Shown: piece after piece, positions 57,522-64,000 of the stretch
Layout: every line of letters begins with the position of its first letter
Position numbering within the stretch: the first letter of the stretch is position 1
Assembly: GCA_009784625.1 (NCBI GenBank)
Contig: WRBI01000005.1
Coordinates: 1-64,000 of the forward strand
Origin: Oscillospiraceae bacterium
Lineage (GTDB): Bacteria > Bacillota > Clostridia > Oscillospirales > Ruminococcaceae
Length of the DNA: 64,000 nucleotides
Reading direction: 5' to 3'
Program-made: the position numbers and the translations under genes
Notes under the pieces: generated by a model
Databases searched by the model: none
Told to the model about the DNA's origin: nothing
What the model saw: the letters and a program-made list of their open reading frames with translations, nothing else

Positions 57522-59552
57522 TTAACTCAGCGCGCTTACGATGCCTTGCGCGATTCCTCTGGCGTTTTGGCGGATGACATTCGGGTCGGTAAGGCGCTCA
57601 TATTCGACCGGGTGGGACATAAACCCGACTTCAAGAAGCATGGAGGGCGCCCGGCTGAGCAGCGTGACCCGGAAGAGGCCCTGATTGACCTGGCGGCGGT
57701 TGCGGCCTGTGGCCGTGACCAGGCCGTCCAAAATACGGGTGGAGAGCGTTTGTGCCATCGGGGTGTGGAAGAAGACTTCGGCCCCGTGAACGGTATTTGC
57801 GTTTGTGCTTTCAAGCAATGCATTGTGGTGTACCGATATAAACATGTCGGCTTCACTGGTCGCAAACATGTGCAGCCGCTCGTCCAGCGATACCGTTTGA
57901 TCGAGGCGGGTGCGGGTCATGAGTACCTGTGCGCCGAGCGCCTGCAATTCATTGCGCAGGACAACTGAGTTTGCCATGTTCAGGGTGTTTTCGTCCGGGC
58001 CGAAACCGGCCGCGATCCCCATTGCGCCAGGGTCGCTCCCGCCGTGGCCGGGGTCAAGCATGATGATCACCCCGCTCAGCGGCTGGGCGGCATTGCCTGA
58101 AACGCGGGGGCGATACTGGAATCGCAGTACGGTGTCGTTCCCGTCATACCAAACCTGATAGCCCCACCAGAGCGACTGGTTGGAAATTGTAAAAGCGTAA
58201 GTGACGCTGTTGTTGTCGTTGACGGTGGTGGTGACCGACGAGAAGAGCCGGGAGTTCTGCGCGCTGATCTGCGGTGAGCCGGCCGTATTAAATAAGGTAA
58301 AGTAGAAGACGCCGTCCTGCAGCCGGGTGCTGTGGGCGGCCCGGCTATTGCCGCTAAAATTGTACAGCTCCCAGCGCTGGTTGTTGAATGTGGTAACCCC
58401 GGTCAGCCCGTTGCCGATCGAAACCTGCCCCTCAATGATTTCGGCGTGCGCTTTTGAGATGAACCCGCCCGAGAAAAGCCCAAAGTGGGTGTTGGTTTCC
58501 GAGTGGACAAAGTCGGTCGCTCCGGTCATCAACAGGTCGCGGATCGGGCCGGGAGGCGCCGCGGTGGGGGTGATAATCCCGAGATAAGCGGTCACGCGAA
58601 TGGCGATGTGGCTGCCCTGCCCGGCTACAAAGACGTCGCCGCTGCTTTGGAAGTTTGTGGTCACGCCGTTGTGGGTCAGTTGGTAACTTACCTTGCCCAC
58701 CCGGGTGGTTACCCCGGCGGGATAGTCGCTGCCGACCGGGATTTGCCCTCTGAACGTGGCCGGAATCCCCGGGTTTGCGGCGGCAACCTGCTGGAGGACG
58801 ACCGACTGCCCGCCAAATGACGCGACGACCCGGCTGCCGGACGGTGCTGTGGCCTCTACCGGCAGCATCCCGCCCGCGCGCACCCCGCCCTGGGTGGCCG
58901 GGAACATTGAGTTTTGCACAATGTTGTTGATTGGCCCGACACCGGGCACCCCTCGCCGGGTGATGACCATGGTAGTGGTGACATCCCCCTGCCGGGCGGT
59001 AAAGGTGTTATCGCCCATGTTCAGCTGAACCAGTACCCCCCATGTGCCGCGGGTACCCAGCCGCTCGACCTCCTGGCCGTTAAAGTACAGCGGCTGGCCG
59101 GGGTTGGAAGTGCCGGTGACAAAGTAGGCGGCCAGCTGTGTGGTCACCCGGTGATTGTCCCGCGCGGCCGGGCGGGTAACGTGAAAAGCCTGTGAAATCG
59201 AAAGGTCAAACGCGGCCAGCGGGTCGGCCGCAACATTTGAGATGATCTCCAGAGACGGCCGGGGCGCGATATTGTAAAGCGGGGCGGCCTCCGGGACTTC
59301 CTGCTCGTCTTCCGGGCCGGCGGGCGCGGCGGTTTCGGGCGCCGGAAAGATTTCCTGATCCGTTTCGGCATAAGGCGCAGCCTCCTGAACAGGTGGCTCA
59401 GGCCCGGCGGGCATGGGGTCGGATTCGACATAAGGCGCGGCCTCCCCGGCAGGCTGGTCAGGCGCCGTTCCGGCCGGAACGGCACAAGCGCTCGCAAAGA
59501 TGGCCAAACAGAGCAGCAGTGCAAGTGATTTGGTTTTTTTAAGCTTATTCAA
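57522..59552 (-). CDS. N-acetylmuramoyl-L-alanine amidase (Amidase_3), lipoprotein
   Basis: IIMLDPGHGGSDPGAMG, ADMFISVHHNALLESTNANTVHGAEVFFH, SMLLEVGFMSHPVE; TTG start after AAGGAGAG; lipobox FASAC. Confidence 0.9.
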   Translation of the reverse strand: MNKLKKTKSLALLLCLAIFASACAVPAGTAPDQPAGEAAPYVESDPMPAGPEPPVQEAAPYAETDQEIFPAPETAAPAGPEDEQEVPEAAPLYNIAPRPSLEIISNVAADPLAAFDLSISQAFHVTRPAARDNHRVTTQLAAYFVTGTSNPGQPLYFNGQEVERLGTRGTWGVLVQLNMGDNTFTARQGDVTTTMVITRRGVPGVGPINNIVQNSMFPATQGGVRAGGMLPVEATAPSGSRVVASFGGQSVVLQQVAAANPGIPATFRGQIPVGSDYPAGVTTRVGKVSYQLTHNGVTTNFQSSGDVFVAGQGSHIAIRVTAYLGIITPTAAPPGPIRDLLMTGATDFVHSETNTHFGLFSGGFISKAHAEIIEGQVSIGNGLTGVTTFNNQRWELYNFSGNSRAAHSTRLQDGVFYFTLFNTAGSPQISAQNSRLFSSVTTTVNDNNSVTYAFTISNQSLWWGYQVWYDGNDTVLRFQYRPRVSGNAAQPLSGVIIMLDPGHGGSDPGAMGIAAGFGPDENTLNMANSVVLRNELQALGAQVLMTRTRLDQTVSLDERLHMFATSEADMFISVHHNALLESTNANTVHGAEVFFHTPMAQTLSTRILDGLVTATGRNRRQVNQGLFRVTLLSRAPSMLLEVGFMSHPVEYERLTDPNVIRQNARGIAQGIVSALS

Positions 59553-59634
59553 TGTTTCTCTCCTTATGTTTACAAAGGCGGGCTTGCGTGTGAAAACTAT
59601 GTAAAGCGGACGGTTAGAACCTGTATACAGGTTC

Positions 59635-59859
59635 TTAGAGCGTAAAATCGTCCGCGTCGAATTTTTCAAGCGCAAGCGGTCGGCGGGGGACGCGGGCAAT
59701 CGGGTCATAGCGGTAGTGGCGGCAGGAAAAACTCCTGTGTACGATCCCTTTTTTAACACAAGCCCGCAGCTGGTCGTTTCCGGCCGAACCGGCGAACTCG
59801 CAGTACTCACAAGCGGGCGGAATCCGCTTGCCAAACAAACTTCCGGTTGTCATCAACAA
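59635..59859 (-). CDS. small Cys-rich conserved hypothetical protein
   Basis: CEYCEFAG...CVKKGIV...SCRHYRYDPIARVPRRPLALEKFDADDFTL. Confidence 0.6.
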   Translation of the reverse strand: MLMTTGSLFGKRIPPACEYCEFAGSAGNDQLRACVKKGIVHRSFSCRHYRYDPIARVPRRPLALEKFDADDFTL

Positions 59860-59913
59860 AATTCCCCCAGCCTTTTTAAAGAATACAAATCATCTGACGA
59901 TATACACTTAAGT

Positions 59914-60075
59914 AGGGTGTGTTGACACAAATGGGAATGCACGGATTTTGAGTGAATTTTCGAGCATTTCAAGGCGGAGGAGGAAGGAATACTGTATGTA
60001 CTCCGACGAACGACAACGAAGAAAGGCTCAAAATTCACCAAAATACGGGCGTTCAGCTTTGTGTCAACACGCCCT
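59914..60075. repeat. MITE family A copy 3 (162 bp, internal deletion)
   Basis: TAGGGTGTGTTGACACAAA ... TTTGTGTCAACACGCCCTA; lacks about 40 bp of the core present in copies 1 and 2. Confidence 0.9.
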
Positions 60076-60247
60076 AGGTTGTATACAATCATATTGTAAC
60101 AAAGAATCGGCAAAAAATCTACAGTAAAACAGATCTTTCATGAAAAGTGACCGATGGCGTTGACTTTTTCGCCTGCGTTGGGTAATATAAAGGTGTGTTT
60201 GCTCTCTTAAAACACGGGGTGTAGACGCCGGAAAGCATGGGGTGAAT

Positions 60248-61714
60248 ATGGCAGAAATTACCAAAGTAACGACCCCTATGATCCCGCGGGAAAACCTGGG
60301 GTCTCACCGTCCTGCTACTGACCAGACTTTTGAGCTGAACAATCCGAACCGGGTACCGACCACCCGCAACGAAAACCAGGTCAAGGACAGGGACGCAGGC
60401 GGGCAGGCGCTGCGGGATATGCTTGGCCGTGCCGCGATGGCGCCTTTGCTGCGCGATGGCGCCGAGACGGTTCAACAGCTTCAAAAAATGGTGTCTATGC
60501 TGCAGATGGGAATTTCGACTTCTGAAATTGTGAACATGGATCCCATGCGCGAACTTGTCCGCTCGCTGTTTGTCGCACCGGACCGGCTGGCTGATGTACT
60601 GCTCGAACAGGACGGCGCGGCCAGCTTATTTAAAGGCGAAGCGTTCAATGTGCTGCGGGATATCTTAGGCCGGTTTGAGAACAACCCAAACGTCAAGCAG
60701 TCGATCGCCAGCCTGCTCAAAACTTTCGAGTTTAACGTAAATTTGGATAACTCGATCAAGACCATTCTGTTCCAGTGTGAGAACTTGCTCGATTATATGT
60801 TCAGCCAGGACCGCAAACAATTTGGCAGCTACCTCGACAATCTGGCCAATATGCTTTTGCCTAATCGCGATGCCGAAGAGCAAAAGCAAGACGCCCCGTA
60901 CGCGGGCAGCCGCTTGGGCGTCGAGCCCAAGGAGGCGGCGGCCATACTCAAAAACAACCTCTTGCCGCTGTTGGGTGAGATTGTGGTTAAATACTACCAG
61001 AGCGAGAGCATCCGCGATATGGTAATGGTGGTTGTCCATAACTTGGTGCGGGTGGATAAGGGCACACCCGAGGCTTTGCGGGAAGCGGTAACCGACCTTG
61101 TGGATACCCTCAGCCGACTGGCCAACCTCAATGAACGGTTTGGCGACAGCCTGGCCGAATCGCTGGCCAGAAGCGCGGATCAAGTCAAGCTGGCCGGCAA
61201 CGAGGTGATGGAGAAGATCGCGACCATTATCGCAAACACATTGCGCCACCATGAAGACAACCCAAACGCCATGCGTCAGGCCGAGTACCTGCTGATGAGT
61301 ATGCTGCAAAATCAGAACTCGCTGATGAATATCCTGCACTTTATTCTGCCGCTCAATCTTTCGGGGGACGAGCGGATTTACGCCGAGATGTATGTGGACC
61401 CGGACAGCGAAGAGTCAAAGAACGGAAAAGACGAGAAAGGCCGAAAGATATTCTTAGCGGCCGAGAGTGAGCGCCACGGCCCGATGGAAATGTGTTTTTG
61501 GGAAAACGGCGAGCGGGTCGAGCTGGCCATCTGGTGTTCCCAATCGCTCCTTGAGCCGCTCAGGGCAATCAAGCGCCCGCTTAACGACGTCATGCTTTAC
61601 CACGGCTACACAATGACCGCTTTTTCGGTTGAGGAGCTGGGCAAGCCGCACAGCATCATTCAGGTTTTTCCAAAGCTTTTGGATCGGAAGGTGGGCATAG
61701 ATGTCAAAATCTGA
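60248..61714 (+). CDS. YlqG-like hypothetical protein
   Basis: 490-aa ORF overlapping a downstream FlhB-like/YlqH-like gene, as in the ylqG-ylqH arrangement. Confidence 0.55.
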   Translation: MAEITKVTTPMIPRENLGSHRPATDQTFELNNPNRVPTTRNENQVKDRDAGGQALRDMLGRAAMAPLLRDGAETVQQLQKMVSMLQMGISTSEIVNMDPMRELVRSLFVAPDRLADVLLEQDGAASLFKGEAFNVLRDILGRFENNPNVKQSIASLLKTFEFNVNLDNSIKTILFQCENLLDYMFSQDRKQFGSYLDNLANMLLPNRDAEEQKQDAPYAGSRLGVEPKEAAAILKNNLLPLLGEIVVKYYQSESIRDMVMVVVHNLVRVDKGTPEALREAVTDLVDTLSRLANLNERFGDSLAESLARSADQVKLAGNEVMEKIATIIANTLRHHEDNPNAMRQAEYLLMSMLQNQNSLMNILHFILPLNLSGDERIYAEMYVDPDSEESKNGKDEKGRKIFLAAESERHGPMEMCFWENGERVELAIWCSQSLLEPLRAIKRPLNDVMLYHGYTMTAFSVEELGKPHSIIQVFPKLLDRKVGIDVKI

Positions 61715-62015
61715 GGCAGGGAAAAGCAGCACAAAGGACCTTAAAGCCGCCGCCCTCAAATACACTTCGGATTCCAACGCCGCCCCGGTGGTTGTTGCGG
61801 CGGGGGTCGGTTATATCGCCCAAAAGATTGTGGAGATCGCGGACGAGTACGGGGTAGCCGTCTACCACGACGACAGCGCCGCCACCATGCTGTCTACCCT
61901 AAAGCTGGGACAAGAGATACCGCCCGAGCTTTACCAGATGGTTGTGGACGTTTATGTGGCTATCCTGCAAGCGGCCAAGCACACAGAGCCCGACCTTGGG
62001 CCGGCGGACATTTGA
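61701..62015 (+). CDS. orphan FlhB C-terminal-domain protein (YlqH-like)
   Basis: KAAALKYTSDSNAAPVVVAAGVGYIAQKIVEIADEYGVAVYHDDSAATMLSTLKLGQEIPPELYQMVVDVY. Confidence 0.85.
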   Translation: MSKSEAGKSSTKDLKAAALKYTSDSNAAPVVVAAGVGYIAQKIVEIADEYGVAVYHDDSAATMLSTLKLGQEIPPELYQMVVDVYVAILQAAKHTEPDLGPADI

Positions 62016-62217
62016 GTCTGTGGTTAATAGTGAGAATCGTCAATAAGCCGAAGCGGTTTTTTTGTCGGGCAGGGAAATTACTCACAGGAATACTATATGT
62101 ATTCTGCTGTGCCGGTGGAGCTGTAGATGCGCTCGACAACGGCATCAAACGGGGAACTGCCAAGCGCAGCGGGAAAGGCACCGGATCGGGGGCGGTTCGA
62201 ATATTGAACATAGTTTC
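62013..62217. repeat. MITE-like element, family B copy 3 (degenerate)
   Basis: GTCTGTGGTTAATAGTGAGAAT...CCGAAGCGGTTTTTTTGTCGGGCAGGGAAATT...GGAATACT.TATGTATTC resembles copies 1 and 2. Confidence 0.55.
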
Positions 62218-62285
62218 TTAAACGTTAAAAATACTGAACTTCGCAAGCACGGCCAGCAAGAAAATTACCTAAGGAGGAGAATATT

Positions 62286-62813
62286 ATGAACAACGAAAAC
62301 CTGGATATGATGCTGTCTGAAGCGCAGGATGGACAAAACCCGCAGGATGTTTCAAACAAGTTCCTGACTTTCTTTATTGAAAACAAGCTGTACGGGCTTG
62401 CCATAACGAATGTGAACGGCATTACCCAAATTCAAGAGATTACCCCAATGCCCGAACTGCCCTACTACGTCAAAGGGATCATCAACATGCGGGGGACGGT
62501 TATCCCGCTTATTGATGTAAATTTGCGCTTTGGGAATATGGAACAGCCGTATACCGACCGCACCTGCATCATCACCCTTGAGATCAGCGGGAACCAGGTG
62601 GGCTTTATTGTAGACGCCGTTGAAGCGGTATTGGATATTCCGGACGAGAGCATTTCGCCCCCCCCGCCGATTACCGGCAGCACTTCCGGCTATATCACCG
62701 GCATTGGCAAGTGCGGCGATAATGGCACAAAGATTGTTCTTCTCCTCGATTCTTACGCGCTGGTCGGTGAGGCCGCTTTCGACATGAGCGCGTTTGGTGA
62801 TATGACCGTTTAA
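62286..62813 (+). CDS. cheW: chemotaxis protein CheW
   Basis: KFLTFFIENKLYGLAITNVNGI...PYYVKGIINMRGTVIPLIDVNLRFG. Confidence 0.95.
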   Translation: MNNENLDMMLSEAQDGQNPQDVSNKFLTFFIENKLYGLAITNVNGITQIQEITPMPELPYYVKGIINMRGTVIPLIDVNLRFGNMEQPYTDRTCIITLEISGNQVGFIVDAVEAVLDIPDESISPPPPITGSTSGYITGIGKCGDNGTKIVLLLDSYALVGEAAFDMSAFGDMTV

Positions 62814-62879
62814 TGAGGCTCTGTGTATCCCCATAACGAACCCCCGGGCAGTAATGACCGGGGGTTCGTCTGTTATGAT

Positions 62880-63143
62880 TTACTTCTGGCGCAGCCGCTC
62901 ATACTTTGTCTTGGTGGCCAGCCCGCCGCGGATATGGCGCTCGTTTTTGTTTTGCTCGAGCACTTGCTTGACGTTTTCGAACAGGCCCTCGTTGATTGTC
63001 TTTAACCGGTCGGATACGTCTTTATGTACCGTAGATTTGGATATATTAAACTTTTTGGCCGTCTGCCGCACTGTGGCGTTGTTTTCAATAATATATTGTG
63101 CGAGCGATACCGCTCTTTCTTCGGGCAACCCTTTCAAAACCAA
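62880..63143 (-). CDS. spoIIID: sporulation transcriptional regulator SpoIIID
   Basis: ERAVSLAQYIIENNATVRQTAKKFNISKSTVHKDVSDRL. Confidence 0.96.
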   Translation of the reverse strand: MVLKGLPEERAVSLAQYIIENNATVRQTAKKFNISKSTVHKDVSDRLKTINEGLFENVKQVLEQNKNERHIRGGLATKTKYERLRQK

Positions 63144-63571
63144 CCCTCCCTAGCGATCTACTATGCTAATGTATATGCGCCGGAAGTGTAAATATATGTC
63201 AAGGCAATCAATGTGCGTAAAAGCAGGGAAGACGGGCAGAAACGCGCCCCTGGCGGCTACGCCGGGGTGTGGATAGCAGTGGGCACATTAATAATGAAAA
63301 GAGAGGCAGGACGGCGGCTGAATGCCGACTTATCGCTTTATCCGGCATTCACCGATATATCACGCTGCTGACTGGGAGCATCGAGCTGGGTTTTCTCGAT
63401 GCTTGGTCTTGACAATATGATAAAAAAATGCAAAAATTATTGGATAGGTTGCATGAAGCCCACGCATGTAATGGGTAGGCATTGCTTGTTTACAAAGCGC
63501 TATCGGTGGTGTGGTCGGCGACAATCAATATTGCCTAATCAAGAATGGCAGAACGGGAAGAAGATGTGTAG

Positions 63572-64000
63572 ATGAGAAAACATCAGCAAAAGCAAATATT
63601 GGGAATTCTTAATGCGATTGAGGAAGCACAGTCAGCGGGACTGTACGCAGACTGCCAAGATGGCGCTGTTAGCGTTGGTGGATATATTGAAAACATCATG
63701 GGCGAGGGGACGCAAACAGTCAAGCTGCTTGAAGAATATTGCGAGCTTTTGTTCAAGGCGCACAACGGTGAAATAGGCGAAAAGCCGTTGCGCAAGCATC
63801 TTATTAAAATCGAAAATTCGGTTAAGAATGAACTGAAACCGAATCGGATTGAAGTTGTGTTTTTAAGTTATAAAGCAAGCATGAGTGATAGCTTGGAGTC
63901 AATATATTTTGCTGCAAAGTCCGATTCGAATTGTGATGCGTATTGGATGCCGATTCCCTATTATGAAAGAAATCCGGACAGATCGTTTGGTGCTATGCAC
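63572..64000 (+). CDS. CDP-glycerol glycerophosphotransferase-like protein (truncated by window end)
   Basis: NRIEVVFLSYKASMSDSLESIYFAAKSDSNCDAYWMPIPYYERNPDRSFGA. Confidence 0.65.
   Translation, partial: MRKHQQKQILGILNAIEEAQSAGLYADCQDGAVSVGGYIENIMGEGTQTVKLLEEYCELLFKAHNGEIGEKPLRKHLIKIENSVKNELKPNRIEVVFLSYKASMSDSLESIYFAAKSDSNCDAYWMPIPYYERNPDRSFGAMH

Noticed and set aside
59553-59834. Upstream extension of the amidase ORF to 59834
   Set aside because: A TTG start with AAGGAGAG at 59552 gives a clean lipoprotein signal; the extension overlaps another small conserved gene region.

Overview
The window has two parts. Positions 1 to about 17.77 kb are the AT-richer right-hand part of an integrated mobile element (ICE, plasmid or phage-like; its left end lies outside the window). 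It ends at a tyrosine integrase next to tRNA-Arg(ACG). Its contents include an intact-looking IscB nuclease with an upstream omega-RNA (HEARO) region; a replication/recombination block (ssDNA-annealing-like protein, CHC2/TOPRIM primase-like protein, divergent DnaN-like clamp, PD-(D/E)XK-like protein); a DUF5131/Gp37-Gp68 protein; a ParM-like actin with a ParR-like partner; an XRE repressor plus ImmA-type peptidase; excisionase and integrase. The rest, about 17.9-64 kb, is a GC-richer chromosome of a spore-forming Clostridia-type Firmicute: RND efflux, tgt/yajC, recJ/relA/dtd/hemZ, spoVB-mazG-hup-rqcP-yabPQ-divIC-yabR, hpf, glgB-C-D-A, spmAB, flavodiiron fusion, amidase, YlqG/YlqH-like pair, cheW, spoIIID. 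It carries several families of short MITE-like inverted-repeat elements. The strongest unexplained signals are in the mobile element: (1) a non-coding interval of about 600 nt (13.75-14.36 kb) preceded by a near-consensus promoter and rich in complementary helices, including a perfect 13-bp long-range pair, which looks like a large ornate structured RNA; (2) two perfect-consensus sigma70 promoters facing each other across a palindrome of about 60 bp; (3) two copies of an intergenic regulatory/sRNA-like cassette. All calls were made by eye from sequence and provided ORFs; no database search was run.
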